Shown: piece by piece, positions 9,340 to 18,635 of the stretch
Position numbering within the stretch: the first letter of the stretch is position 1
How the letters are laid out: each line of letters starts with the position of its first letter
Origin: Bacteroidota bacterium
GTDB lineage: Bacteria; Bacteroidota; Ignavibacteria; OLB7
Direction of reading: 5' to 3'
Assembly (NCBI GenBank): GCA_018266795.1
Contig: JAFDZV010000033.1
Span: forward strand, 161,827-225,826
Length of the DNA: 64,000 bases
Position numbers and translations under genes: made by a program
The notes under the pieces: generated by a model
What the model was told of the DNA's origin: nothing
The model's database searches: none
Seen by the model: the letters and a program-made list of their open reading frames with translations, nothing else

Positions 9340-11019
9340 GTGAAACACTCTCGTACCCTCTACTTGCTTCTGCTCCTCGGAGCCGTCCTGTTCTGCGCGC
9401 GGCCGCTTCATGCTCAGGGATCGTTCGACGTTCGTGTTGTGCATCTGATGCCCGGCGCTCCCAATGTGGATATCTACCTGAACAATGTTCCCACCGCGAC
9501 GATCACGGATCTGGCGTACGAGTATACCTCGCCGCTGGTAACGCGCCTTCCGGTGGACAACGGGACGCTCAATATGAAGGCGGGCCCCGCCGGCGGAGGC
9601 ATCGGCACCGCCATCGTGAGCCAGGATTTTCCCGTCGTCACCTCCACGGAGTATTCCGCCGTGGTCTACCCAAGCGGCGCCCTGCCGAAGGTGATCATGC
9701 TGGCGCGTCCGAAGAGCCAGGTGCCCGGACCCGGCAAGGCGTTGGTGCGCGTGCTCAACATCTCGAGCCTCTCATCCGGTGCGATCGACGTCTATCTGGA
9801 CTCACTCGCCGGCACGCCGATCGCAAGCGGGCTTGCAGGCGAGAACGTTTCGTCGTTTGTCAGTGTGACGGGGGAGCCGAAGAATCTGTACATCACGCAG
9901 GCCGGCTCGACGGCGGCGCTTGCCACGTTCACGGTGCCGCTGACGGTTTCAGGGCGTATGACGCTGATTGTGACTGGAGGCGCTCCGAGCCAGTTGAAGG
10001 TGTATGCGCTCAGTGGTGAGAATATCGATGGCTACAAGCTGCCGGTTCTGCAGGGACTTCAGGGGGGGATGCAGTCGTCGTTGCGTGTGGTTCATGCCTG
10101 GTACCAGCCGAAGCTTCAGGGGACGGGCGTTCAACCTCTCGATGTGTATGTGGACAACGGTTCGCAGCCTCGATTCCCGAATCTTCGCTATCGCACGGCA
10201 TCGGCGAAGTATGGCCCATTGACGGCGGACAGCGCGGTGGTGCGCTTCGCGCCGATCAATGAGGGGGTGGCAAGCGCAGTGTTCACAGGGACGGTGCAGT
10301 TCCATCGGGACTCCGACTATGTGATGATCCTTACGAAGACGAAGGAGGGAGCCGCGGCCGCGCTCACGCTGGGATCACCAACGGGTGTGCCGGGGAACAA
10401 GACGGACTCGTTGTTCATACGCGCCGCGTTCGTAACGGATTTCAACAGCGATGTCCTGATCCGGATCCGTCCGGACAATGCTCCCCCGATCGAGATTCCA
10501 CAGCTTGCTTTCCTGACCGCTTCGGACTGGTATATCATCCCTCGCGGGCATTTCGTGGTGGAGGCTTACAAGCCGAACGAGGGGACTCCGTTCTATCAGA
10601 AGGAGAGTGACGGGGACTTCTCGACGACCTATCTGACGGTGATCGTACTTGGAAGTGAGAAGACGTTCGAGCTGGACATCCTGAACGAGATGCTTCCGGT
10701 ACAGCAGGTGTTCGATCCGGCGAGCGGCGTGCCGGCAACACCGGATGCCACCGCCTCGAACCTCGGGCTGGCCTGCACTCCCAATCCCTGCTCCGCGCAT
10801 GCCGCAATCGGCTTCAATGTTCGGACAGGCGGCAATGTGACGATGACGCTGCACGACGGCCTTGGCCGTACGGTGGCGACGCTCGTCAACGAAACGATGA
10901 CGGCGGGGGAGCATACGGTGGATGTGGATGCCGCCAGCCTTCCAACCGGTGTCTACTACTATTCGCTGCACGCAGCCGACGGACTGCACGGCACCGGGCG
11001 TCTGGAAGTTGTTCGATAG
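9340..11019 (+). CDS. Secreted DUF4397 protein with T9SS-type C-terminus
   Basis: 559 aa starting at GTG 9340 (GGAG 12 nt upstream), with a standard signal peptide (LLLLLGAVLFCARPLHAQG). Residues about 30-230 are a DUF4397 domain (VRVVHLMPGAPNVDIYLN), and a second copy-like region begins at SLRVVHAWY (about residue 247). A further related stretch lies at FIRAAFVTDFNSDVLIRI. The last 85 residues form a sorting domain (CTPNPCSAHAAIGFNV, LPTGVYYYSL). DUF4397 proteins are surface or secreted beta-sandwich proteins of unknown ligand. Monocistronic on the plus strand, with its own gap before the alkD-like gene. Confidence 0.82.
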   Translation: MKHSRTLYLLLLLGAVLFCARPLHAQGSFDVRVVHLMPGAPNVDIYLNNVPTATITDLAYEYTSPLVTRLPVDNGTLNMKAGPAGGGIGTAIVSQDFPVVTSTEYSAVVYPSGALPKVIMLARPKSQVPGPGKALVRVLNISSLSSGAIDVYLDSLAGTPIASGLAGENVSSFVSVTGEPKNLYITQAGSTAALATFTVPLTVSGRMTLIVTGGAPSQLKVYALSGENIDGYKLPVLQGLQGGMQSSLRVVHAWYQPKLQGTGVQPLDVYVDNGSQPRFPNLRYRTASAKYGPLTADSAVVRFAPINEGVASAVFTGTVQFHRDSDYVMILTKTKEGAAAALTLGSPTGVPGNKTDSLFIRAAFVTDFNSDVLIRIRPDNAPPIEIPQLAFLTASDWYIIPRGHFVVEAYKPNEGTPFYQKESDGDFSTTYLTVIVLGSEKTFELDILNEMLPVQQVFDPASGVPATPDATASNLGLACTPNPCSAHAAIGFNVRTGGNVTMTLHDGLGRTVATLVNETMTAGEHTVDVDAASLPTGVYYYSLHAADGLHGTGRLEVVR

Positions 11020-11179
11020 TAGGTCACGGCGTGATTCGCAGAAGGTTCCGGTACTCGCTGTTGTGTGCAACATGGAGCGATGCCGGAACCTTTGTCATGT
11101 AGGCCGGTGCCCCTCCTGCCGTACCCGCACCAGGCCTGCGCACAAGCCGCGAACATTCAACCGAAGGAACTGACCGGGA

Positions 11180-11920
11180 ATGAAGAAGCAATTGAAGGCG
11201 AAGCAGACGGCCTGGCTTCGCGAGATACGAGACGCGCTCCAGATGCTCGTGGATCCGGTGTATCGCGAAGGGATTGGACGTATCGTACCAACAACGAGCA
11301 ACATACTGGGGGTTCGCGTTCCGGCGATTCGCGAGCTGGTGAAGGAGTTCGCAGCCCGGCACGACGATCTGGATCTCGACGCGGCGTGCGAGTTGATGGA
11401 TGCCGCAGCCGCGCAGAGAGGGCGTGAGGAGATTCTGTTCGCCACGTTCCTGCTTGCGCGCTTCCGTCGCCGGTTCGTGAAGGAGGATGCGCTTCGTGAA
11501 ATGTGGCGGCGCATCGATGCCTGGGTCGAGTCGGTGGACAACTGGGAGACGTGCGATCAGTTGGCTACGAATATCGCCGCACCGGTTGTTGCCGCGCAGA
11601 TCGATCTGGTAGGGGAACTGGTTGCATGGGCCGGCTCCGGGAATGCCTGGCGCCGGCGTTTCGCGGTGGTGACTACGGCGGGGCTGAATCAGAAGGGAAG
11701 GCGCTTTCCCGCAGAGACGCTGCGTGTGTGCGAGGCGTTGATGAACGATCCGGACTCGATGGTGCAGAAGGCTGTTGGTTGGGCGATTCGCGAGGCGACG
11801 CAGGCGGATGAGGGGCTTGCCGCTCAGTTCCTGTTGCGGTGGAAGGGGAGGGCGGTGCCGAGGATCATGCGTGAGGGGAGCGAGAAGCTCTCCGACAAGA
11901 ATCGCGTGTTGCTGAAGTAG
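11180..11920 (+). CDS. DNA alkylation repair protein, AlkD-like HEAT-repeat family
   Basis: 246-residue protein of the AlkD/AlkC-type HEAT-repeat family, which removes or recognises alkylated purines (N3- and N7-methyl). Diagnostic features are the helical-repeat pattern, GVRVPAIRELVKEF near residue 45, and WVESVDNWETCDQLA near residue 120, where family members have the conserved W-D-x-x-D patch facing DNA. The length matches AlkD (about 230). A separate helix-hairpin-helix glycosylase (22252-22905) in this window covers the same lesion class by another fold. It ends at a strong hairpin shared with convergent sucC. Confidence 0.85.
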   Translation: MKKQLKAKQTAWLREIRDALQMLVDPVYREGIGRIVPTTSNILGVRVPAIRELVKEFAARHDDLDLDAACELMDAAAAQRGREEILFATFLLARFRRRFVKEDALREMWRRIDAWVESVDNWETCDQLATNIAAPVVAAQIDLVGELVAWAGSGNAWRRRFAVVTTAGLNQKGRRFPAETLRVCEALMNDPDSMVQKAVGWAIREATQADEGLAAQFLLRWKGRAVPRIMREGSEKLSDKNRVLLK

Positions 11921-12015
11921 AGCCGCGGCGGCAGCGGGCTCCGCGTTCGCAGACGGCCGGCGCGGCCGGCATCGTGGAGGCGGCGGCCTGAGGAGGCGAA
12001 GTCATCCATCCGGAA

Positions 12016-12064
12016 CGAAACGAGTGCGGGGACGATTCATGGAATCGTCCCCGCACTCGTTTCG
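12016..12064. terminator. Perfect 22-bp bidirectional terminator between alkD-like gene and sucC
   Basis: CGAAACGAGTGCGGGGACGATT and its exact reverse complement flank the loop CATGG. Each end of the stem carries an AAA/TTT run, and it sits between two convergent genes, 14 bp past the sucC stop. The perfection over 22 bp is unusually long for an intrinsic terminator. Confidence 0.85.
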
Positions 12065-12077
12065 GCGTCGGGATCTG

Positions 12078-13580
12078 CTAGAAGTCGTCATCATCGTCAT
12101 TCAGCACATCCTCGATGTCGTCATCGAGATCTTCCTCGTCGAACTCGGAGATGTCCATCGAGTCCGGATCCTCGACGGCGTCGAAGTCGAACTCTTCCTC
12201 CTCCTCTTCTTCGCCTTCCTCCTCTCCCTCCAGCGTTTCGTCGTCATCATCGTCGTCTTCGTCGCGCGGCGGGATCGCCATTGAGGCGAATGCCATCGAG
12301 GCGTTGATAACGGCAGCGCCGCCATCTTCATCGGCTGTGATTCCGCTGAGGGCCTCGGTCACCTTCTCGGCGGCCTCGGCAAGCGTGGCTGCAACGGAGA
12401 AGTGGAGCGGGGAGCTGAGCAGGATCTGACGGGCCTCTTCGGCGTTGGTACCGTCGAGGCGGACGATCACGGGTACATGTACTTCAACTGTTTGCATGGC
12501 CTGAATGATGCCGTTAGCTACACGATCACAGCGGACGATGCCGCCGAAGATATTGATCAATACCGCTTTGACATTGGGGTCGCTCATCATAACCTTGAAC
12601 GCCGCAGCCACGCGCTCAACGCTGGCGCCGCCGCCCACATCGAGGAAGTTGGCAGGCTCGCCGCCGGCAAGCTTGATGATATCCATCGTCGCCATGGCCA
12701 GTCCGGCGCCGTTGACCATGCAGCCAACGTTGCCATCCAGCTTGATGTAGTTGAGATTGTTCTTGCCTGCCTCCACTTCCAGCGGATCCTCCTCCGATTC
12801 ATCGCGCATTGCGGCGATGTCCGCATGGCGGTAGAGCGCGTTGTCGTCGATGGAGACCTTTGCATCAACGGCAATGATGTCGCCATCGGTTGTAAGCGCA
12901 AGCGGGTTCACCTCGATGAGCGCTGCGTCGATGGCAATATATGCCTTGTAGAGCGCATTGATGAAGGTGATGAAGCTCTTGTGGGCCTTGCCGCTGAGGC
13001 CCAGGCCGAAGGCGAGGCGGCGCGCCTGGAAGCCCTCGAGGCCAAGGCCGGGCTCCACATATTCGCGCACGATCTTCTCCGGCATCTCCTCCGCCACCTT
13101 CTCGATCTCTACGCCCCCCTCGGTGGAGGCCATGATGATGTTCTTGCCGCTTGCGCGATCGAGCAGAATGGAGCAATAGAACTCCTTCTCGATGTCGACG
13201 CCGTTGGCGATGAGGAGGCGGTTGACCACCTTCCCCTCGGCGCCGGTCTGAATCGTGACCAGGCGATTGCCGAGCATGCGGATGGCGATCTCGTATACTT
13301 CGTGCAGCGGGTTGCTCTCATCGGTGGGGACAACCTTCACACCGCGCAGTTCCTTGTCGTTGTAGACAACAGGCTCGCCACCGATGATGTCGTGAATGAT
13401 TCCCTTGCCGCGCCCACCTGCATGGATCTGCGACTTGACGATCAGGAGAGTTGCTCCCTCGTCGATCATGTGATGCGCGGCTTCAACGGCCTGCTCCGGC
13501 GTGAACGCAACACGCCCGGATTGCACCGGCACACCGTAACTGCCGAGCAGTTCCTTGGCTTGATGCTCGTGGATGTTCAT
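12078..13580 (-). CDS. sucC: Succinyl-CoA synthetase beta subunit with acidic C-terminal tail
   Basis: ADP/GDP-forming succinate-CoA ligase beta chain of the TCA cycle; it carries the ATP-grasp domain and the nucleotide site and pairs with SucD. Residues 1-about 412 cover the full family length (388-400): [12 protein letters not shown] at the start, [26 protein letters not shown] and [10 protein letters not shown]. The protein continues to 500 aa. After an Ala-rich linker, residues 439-500 form a tail with about 41 Asp/Glu out of 62, including runs of six Asp and seven Glu. I know no such tail in the family. Start at 13580 chosen because it gives the canonical N-terminus; the frame stays open upstream without homology. 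No sucD is adjacent. Confidence 0.93.
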   Translation of the reverse strand: MNIHEHQAKELLGSYGVPVQSGRVAFTPEQAVEAAHHMIDEGATLLIVKSQIHAGGRGKGIIHDIIGGEPVVYNDKELRGVKVVPTDESNPLHEVYEIAIRMLGNRLVTIQTGAEGKVVNRLLIANGVDIEKEFYCSILLDRASGKNIIMASTEGGVEIEKVAEEMPEKIVREYVEPGLGLEGFQARRLAFGLGLSGKAHKSFITFINALYKAYIAIDAALIEVNPLALTTDGDIIAVDAKVSIDDNALYRHADIAAMRDESEEDPLEVEAGKNNLNYIKLDGNVGCMVNGAGLAMATMDIIKLAGGEPANFLDVGGGASVERVAAAFKVMMSDPNVKAVLINIFGGIVRCDRVANGIIQAMQTVEVHVPVIVRLDGTNAEEARQILLSSPLHFSVAATLAEAAEKVTEALSGITADEDGGAAVINASMAFASMAIPPRDEDDDDDDETLEGEEEGEEEEEEEFDFDAVEDPDSMDISEFDEEDLDDDIEDVLNDDDDDF

Positions 13581-14088
13581 CTGAATGCTGCTTCTATTGA
13601 TCTTTGAAGTTGTTTGAAAGCGCAGGGGATGCAGTGTCGCGACGGTGAAAATACACCTCGAACAACAGCGCGGCCAAGGCCGGTATCTCACATCGCATTC
13701 GTTATGCGCCAGGCCGTTCGTTACGAACGTGGGGCGGCATCGGCTTGCGCGGGGTTGGTCCGATTGGCAAGCGGACAAAGATAGTAAAACTTACCGCGGT
13801 CGTGTATGCAAGCGGCATGATGCAAAGGTGTAACACGTTCTTGCCCGCACAGCCGGCGGGATGGTCCCGCCCACGTACGGCGCCGTTCCCCTCGGCGTTC
13901 ACGCACGCCATCCGGGGGGACCGGATTGCCGGCGTGATGCCTACCCCGCGATTGCCTTGCGCGCCCGCGCACGATGTTACGAACATTGCCATGCCGCGTT
14001 CTTCACGGAGGACGTACGCGGGGTCCGGTACTATCGATTGTGGTTTCGCATCTGGGGCATCTCTCCGCTTGCTCGTATCTTTCGCAAC
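13581..14088. other. Divergent intergenic region sucC / VWA-OmpA paralogue 2
   Basis: 508 bp without a credible gene. On the minus strand TATCTTTG (13783-13776) matches the TAnnTTTG -7 element, with a TTG 25 nt upstream (13811-13809), a slightly long spacing. If used, sucC would have a leader of roughly 190 nt. TATCTTTCG lies 4 nt before the ATG at 14089, too close to act as that gene's promoter. Confidence 0.45.
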
Positions 14089-15507
14089 ATGAATCAACGC
14101 AAAGTTCTCGGGATCGTTATTCTGGTGCTCCTCACGGCGGCAGGCTGCCGCTCGTTCAAGGAGTCCGTCAAACCGCTGATCACCTACACACCGCCGCCCG
14201 GTTACAAGCCGCCGATCTACATGACCGGGACGAAGACGATCGACGAGGCCGATCCCTCCACGATGATCGCGGAGGTGTGGCGTGTCAACTCCGATCCGTA
14301 TCCGGATTCGATCCAGCTGTATGTGCGCGTGTACGACTCCGCGGGAAAGCTGATCACGAATCTCGCCCCCCCCTACTACAAGGGAACCGATGACTATCGA
14401 AAGATCTGGAGCGGGCTTACCGAGCAGATCGGCGATGACGGGAAGCCGGTGGGGATTGACCGATACACCGTCCGTGAGTTCAGCGATCAGGATGGGATTC
14501 CGTATGAACTGGGCCTGGTGCTGGACTACTCCGGCACGATGGAATCCAACATCGATGTGCTGGAGAATGCCGCCGGTGCGTTCGTGAAGCTGAAGCGTCC
14601 GCAGGACCGCATCGCGATCGTGAAGTTCGACCGCACGCCGCAACTGGCGTCGCCGCTGACCAGTTCGCAGAGTGACCTGATGGCGCAGTTCAATGGCTCG
14701 GGGCTGAAGGGGTACGGCGGCTATACGGCGCTCTACAGCGGCGCACAGATGGGAGCCGAGCAGGTGGCCGCTGCACCGCAGGATCATCCGCGCGCGGTGG
14801 TGATGTTGACGGACGGGGAGGACAACGCCAGTTCGATTCGTGCATCCGATCTCTACAAGTACTGCAGCGAGAATCGGATCCCGGTGTTCACGGTTGCCTT
14901 CGGAGCGGTGAACGCCGATGTGCTGAAGGATATCTCCACCTTCACCGGCGGCCGCTTCTATCAGACGTATACGGCCGATGAGCTGAAGAATGCGTTCGAG
15001 GATATCTACCGGAGCCTGCGCAATTACTATATGGTGACATACCGGCCAGTGGATGTGGCGGGCAAGCACATAGCCCGGCTCACGCTGAACCCTCCACGCT
15101 CGCAGCGGCAGCTCGCAGCCACGGCCGTCTACAATGCGCTCACCGGGCAGATTGCGCACCGGGACACGATCGAGTTTCGCGATACGGTCTTCTTCGAGTA
15201 CAACAAGTCCGTGCTCAGCCCGCAGTCGCAGAAGGCAATCGGGGCGGTGGCGGATCTGATGAAGACCTCGCCGCGACTGAAGATCGAGGTGCAGGGGCAC
15301 ACGGACTCCCGCGGCACCGAGGAGTACAACCAGAAGCTCTCCGATGCTCGTGCCAATGCGGTGCGCGATGCGATCATCGCGATGGGGATCGACCCGAAGC
15401 GGGTGCGGGCACGTGGCTTCGGGATGTCGCAGCCGGTGGCGAACAACGATACGGATGAAGGCCGGCAGCGCAACAGGCGCACCATGTTCATCGTGCTGGC
15501 CAGGTAG
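14089..15507 (+). CDS. VWA-OmpA lipoprotein (paralogue 2)
   Basis: 472-residue envelope lipoprotein with the same plan as the protein at 4035-5582. The signal ends in lipobox AAGC (Cys20), and a spacer contains PPGYKPPIYMTGT, which parallels PPKDYKPVYMTST of the paralogue. The VWA domain spans about 141-320 and the OmpA-like domain about 360-470 (VQGHTDSRGTEEYNQKL, RNRRTMF). The metal-site motif reads DYSGT instead of DxSxS, a conservative Ser-to-Thr change. Start at 14089: the ATG that opens the signal peptide; the longer upstream frame has no signal. The two copies are on opposite strands about 8.5 kb apart, so this is an old dispersed duplication rather than a tandem one. Confidence 0.88.
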   Translation: MNQRKVLGIVILVLLTAAGCRSFKESVKPLITYTPPPGYKPPIYMTGTKTIDEADPSTMIAEVWRVNSDPYPDSIQLYVRVYDSAGKLITNLAPPYYKGTDDYRKIWSGLTEQIGDDGKPVGIDRYTVREFSDQDGIPYELGLVLDYSGTMESNIDVLENAAGAFVKLKRPQDRIAIVKFDRTPQLASPLTSSQSDLMAQFNGSGLKGYGGYTALYSGAQMGAEQVAAAPQDHPRAVVMLTDGEDNASSIRASDLYKYCSENRIPVFTVAFGAVNADVLKDISTFTGGRFYQTYTADELKNAFEDIYRSLRNYYMVTYRPVDVAGKHIARLTLNPPRSQRQLAATAVYNALTGQIAHRDTIEFRDTVFFEYNKSVLSPQSQKAIGAVADLMKTSPRLKIEVQGHTDSRGTEEYNQKLSDARANAVRDAIIAMGIDPKRVRARGFGMSQPVANNDTDEGRQRNRRTMFIVLAR

Positions 15508-15649
15508 GTTTTGGAGCTTGGTACTTGGAGCTTGGTACTTGGAGCTTGGTGTATCGTACATGCTGCCAAGAGCTAAGTCCCAAGAGCTTGGTGTATCGTA
15601 CATGCTGCCAAGAGCTAAGTCCCAAGAACTAAGCCTCAAGCACTATCCC
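15508..15649. repeat. Heptamer-built inverted repeat element 1
   Basis: Fills the whole gap between two convergent genes. The left part runs in 7-bp steps (TTGGAGC, TTGGTAC, TTGGAGC, TTGGTAC, TTGGAGC, TTGGTGT). The right part runs in steps resembling their reverse complement (CCAAGAG, CTAAGTC, CCAAGAA, CTAAGCC, TCAAGCA). A 42-bp unit (six heptamers) is tandemly duplicated at 15542-15583 and 15584-15625. The element can fold as a long imperfect hairpin and probably ends both transcripts. Confidence 0.8.
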
Positions 15650-16624
15650 TTACCACATCGTCTGCCAGTTTGTGGCACGGATGCCGACCGCGAAGAGCCT
15701 GGCCGCCGTGGTGAACGGATCGATGGCTCCGTCGCGCTGCCATTCCCCGCGTGCAAAGACGGTGAAGGCTCCGGCACGTGGATTGAAGAGGTCCAATCCC
15801 AGTTCCACGAACGGGACCGCTGTTTCGATCTGAAGATTTCTCCACCTTCCGCCAAGATCGGTGCCACTTCCGAAGAGGCTCAGCATGCTGCCGGCGCTCA
15901 GGTGCAGGCCGTACCGAGCGTCGTGCGGTCGGGCGTCGATGCGCGCCGTCAGGTTCAGGGCATCGGCAAGTGTGTACATGTTCCTGCCGGTGCGCTCCGC
16001 CTCCTGCGGATGACGTTCGTCGTAGAGATGGAGGAAGGCGTCGTTGCGTGCGGCCGCGCTTGCGAACAACTGCACGGGACCGTCGGCAACGAGGCGCGGG
16101 CGGAGGAGAAGACGCGTTGTGAGCCCGCTGTAGATCAGCGTGTATTGTTCGATCCGGTTCGAGTAGAGGTACGGCTCCAGGTTGTCCACATCGTGTTTGC
16201 AGCGATGCATGTAGCCGAACTGGAACGCCGCATCGTGGTTCAGGCGCACCGAGGCGAGAATGCCTTCCTCCCAGAAGATGGCGCGCGGGTTGAAGCCGAT
16301 GTCGCTGGCGGCGTCTGCCACCATCTCCATGGTTCCCATCATTCCGATGCTCCAGGTTGAATCCCACCGCGCGAATTCGATGAAGCCTCCGGACTTCGCA
16401 TTCCATCGGTGATGTGCTCCGCTGCCGTTGCTGTAGCGCGAGAACTCGCCGTAGAGCTGCATGGCATTCAGCCAGGCAAACCCGTTGGTGTCGGCGGCGT
16501 GATTGCCCAGCGGGTCGAGCACCACGGCGCGATCGGGCAGGTTCTGCGCGGCCGCATCGCGTGCGCATGCCGCGAATGCGGTTGCGAGCAGGAGAGCACG
16601 AAGAAGGGGTACCGGGAATTTCAT
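15650..16624 (-). CDS. Predicted outer-membrane/periplasmic beta-barrel protein, unknown
   Basis: 324 aa. The signal peptide ALLLATAFAACARDAAAQ is followed by a mature region rich in alternating aromatic and charged residues, with repeated strand signatures (GFIEFARWDSTWSIGMMGTMEM, FVELGLDLFNPRAGAFTVFARGEW) as in outer-membrane barrels. The C-terminus ends in TNWQTMW, an aromatic residue at the very end as in many barrels. The motif FNPRAIFWEEG could suggest a DUF1207-type lipid-related barrel, but I cannot confirm that. The stop lies directly against the heptamer repeat element. Confidence 0.65.
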   Translation of the reverse strand: MKFPVPLLRALLLATAFAACARDAAAQNLPDRAVVLDPLGNHAADTNGFAWLNAMQLYGEFSRYSNGSGAHHRWNAKSGGFIEFARWDSTWSIGMMGTMEMVADAASDIGFNPRAIFWEEGILASVRLNHDAAFQFGYMHRCKHDVDNLEPYLYSNRIEQYTLIYSGLTTRLLLRPRLVADGPVQLFASAAARNDAFLHLYDERHPQEAERTGRNMYTLADALNLTARIDARPHDARYGLHLSAGSMLSLFGSGTDLGGRWRNLQIETAVPFVELGLDLFNPRAGAFTVFARGEWQRDGAIDPFTTAARLFAVGIRATNWQTMW

Positions 16625-17055
16625 GAGGAGCCGGTGCAGTCGAAGTGCAACATGGGCGAGTTGTGATGCTGAAGATAGCGAGGTGGAGCGATGGCACCGG
16701 CATTGCCGGACAGGTGGGCCGGCGTTTGGACGGGCCGGATCACTCGCAACCGCTCATCCAACTGTCGGCCGGAGTCTGTAGTCCCTGGTGTTCTTCAGCC
16801 GCCGCAATTCTTGCCGGAGCCATATAGGGAACAGGAGCAACCGATGTGCGACGTGCCCGCATGGTTGGAATCGTGATCGGAAGAAGTCTGTGAGTGATGA
16901 AAGCGAAGCGGCCGTCCTGCCTGTGAAGCATGGACGGCCGAATACCGGAGCCGGCGGGCCTTCGGCCGCCGAACGGCGGGAGTCTTGGAGTTCCCGACAT
17001 TCGGCGCTGCAGGGCCCGCAGGCAAACGGGTGCAGTCCGGCTTTGACCGGAACTG
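16625..17055. other. Gene-free interval, 431 bp
   Basis: Both neighbours lie on the minus strand, so this holds the promoter region of the upstream barrel gene and the 3' end of the downstream one. GCCGGCGGGCC TTC GGCCGCCG (about 16950) can form a short GC hairpin. No convincing ORF, promoter or RNA was seen. Confidence 0.35.
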
Positions 17056-18309
17056 TCAGAAGGAGACGGTCATCATGCCGAATCCCCACGTGAGGGTCTT
17101 CCGGCCAGGCAGCAGATACCGGTCTGGATCACCATCGAGCACGGCGAATCCGGCAGTGAAGTTGAACGCCTTCACCGGCGTATAGTTGATCGTCAGGTCC
17201 AGTTCCTTGCCGATCGCCTTGGAGGTAGTGGAGGGAAGGTTGGCGAAGATCTCCTTCGGATCGCTCATCGTGGAGAGGAGATGCAGGTCCGCACCGATGC
17301 GCGTGTTAGCCCACGGGATAACGGAGATTTGCACGAAGGGATCGCTGAGCCCGAGATCCTGGCGCTGCGTTGTGTTGTCCACCACATCCAGGTGGCCATA
17401 GAAGCGATGGTTTGTGCCGTAGAGGGTGTTGAAGGCGCCGAAGCCGTTGGGATCGTTGGCCTTCAGGCCGGAGAGCATGTCGAAGCCGAGACCGATGCGC
17501 AGGTTCGCGGCGCTCTTCAGCGTGTAGCCGGCACGAAGCCCGACCAGAGATGCCGCAATGGTCCTGTCCGGTGCGCCCTTGCGGATGTGCATGCCGAACT
17601 GGTATGCGCCGTCGACCTCGAAATCGAGATCGTTCACGGAGCCGTTCACATACGCTCCGGCGGTGTGCCGGTTGTCGCGCGTGGTATCGTTGCCGGGGGA
17701 GTCGAAGATGTAGAACAGCTGCGCGTTCGTCGTTCCCTTCTCCGGCTTCCACGTGCCCCACAGGCCGGAGAGGATGGCATCACGATGATAGTCCGGTGTG
17801 TTCGGATAGCGTGCAAGCGCCGCGCCGAACGCATCCACGCGGATGTCGCCGCTGGTAACCGAAGCCATTGCGCCATCGAACGACTGCCCGGTGTTGTTCC
17901 AGTCGCTGCGGCCAAGGAGGCGTTCGTTTGCATAGCTGATCACCTGGCGGCCGAGTTTCAGGCTGATCGACGTTCCGGCGATATCCTTCACCTCGATGTT
18001 TCCCTGGCGCAGATCGAAGTCCGGAGAGCCGGTATTGAACGTGGTCTTCGTCTGGCCGAATGTGCGGGAGTCCTGAACTTCGACCGTGGCGGTAAGCCAC
18101 TCGTTGATGGTTGCCGTGGCTGCAAGTCTGGTACGAAGGTAGTGGTAGACGTCTACGTGCGGGTTTGCGCCTGACGAGCGGTTGTCCGCCTCGCTGCGCT
18201 CGCGTACCTGCCCGCTGAACGTGACCGTCTGGGCTGCAAGCGGTAGTGCCGCCATGAAACACGCAATCTGTAGTGCGATTCGTGTGGCACGAAGCTGCCG
18301 TGAGAGCAT
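17056..18309 (-). CDS. Alginate_exp-type outer-membrane porin-like protein
   Basis: 417-residue outer-membrane beta-barrel. The signal peptide ends at LPLAAQ. The mature start, VTFSGQVRERSEADNRSSGANPHVDVYHYLRTRLAA, and then EVQDSRTFGQ, LKLGRQVISYANERLLGRSDWNNTGQSFDGA match the alginate-export (AlgE-like) porin family typical of Bacteroidota. The chain ends in a Phe, as expected for barrel assembly. The name reflects homology only; such proteins in this group usually have unknown substrates. It stands alone on the minus strand. Confidence 0.82.
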   Translation of the reverse strand: MLSRQLRATRIALQIACFMAALPLAAQTVTFSGQVRERSEADNRSSGANPHVDVYHYLRTRLAATATINEWLTATVEVQDSRTFGQTKTTFNTGSPDFDLRQGNIEVKDIAGTSISLKLGRQVISYANERLLGRSDWNNTGQSFDGAMASVTSGDIRVDAFGAALARYPNTPDYHRDAILSGLWGTWKPEKGTTNAQLFYIFDSPGNDTTRDNRHTAGAYVNGSVNDLDFEVDGAYQFGMHIRKGAPDRTIAASLVGLRAGYTLKSAANLRIGLGFDMLSGLKANDPNGFGAFNTLYGTNHRFYGHLDVVDNTTQRQDLGLSDPFVQISVIPWANTRIGADLHLLSTMSDPKEIFANLPSTTSKAIGKELDLTINYTPVKAFNFTAGFAVLDGDPDRYLLPGRKTLTWGFGMMTVSF

Positions 18310-18635
18310 TGGGGCTCCATTGGGATATTGGTGAACTGGGTGCCGGCATCACTGCCTGCGCAGTACGGCGCAGGCTCCCCTGGAACGCATGGAGTAGGGT
18401 TTACCGGCGCGAAAGTAACACAGAGGTAATGATTTCATAACATTCCGGTGATGTGAAAGCCGTGGCGGGTGTCGTGTTGCGATATATGGCCTGCGCATAC
18501 GAGCAAGGCCGGTACGGTGCTCGGCCGCGTGGCTGCACGCCGCAGGCCCGAAAATTCTGGTGGCACGCAATGAACAGGGGCTGTAGCTTCGGGGATTCCC
18601 GTGCAAACCGTTTACTCAACCAAATCCCATTCCTC
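18310..18635. other. Divergent intergenic region between porin-like gene and modA
   Basis: On the minus strand TACTTTCG (about 18417-18410) resembles the TAnnTTTG -7 element of the porin gene but is imperfect. No molybdate-responsive site recognised. No ORF of interest. Confidence 0.3.

Noticed and set aside
9340..11019. Possible S-layer or adhesin with Ig repeats
   Set aside because: The VRVVHLMPGAPNVDIYLN signature is DUF4397; no Ig-type or adhesin motif found.
13702..15639. Minus-strand frame of 645 codons through the second VWA-OmpA gene
   Set aside because: Antisense frame extending through a repeat element; no motif or ribosome site. The plus-strand gene has clear domains.
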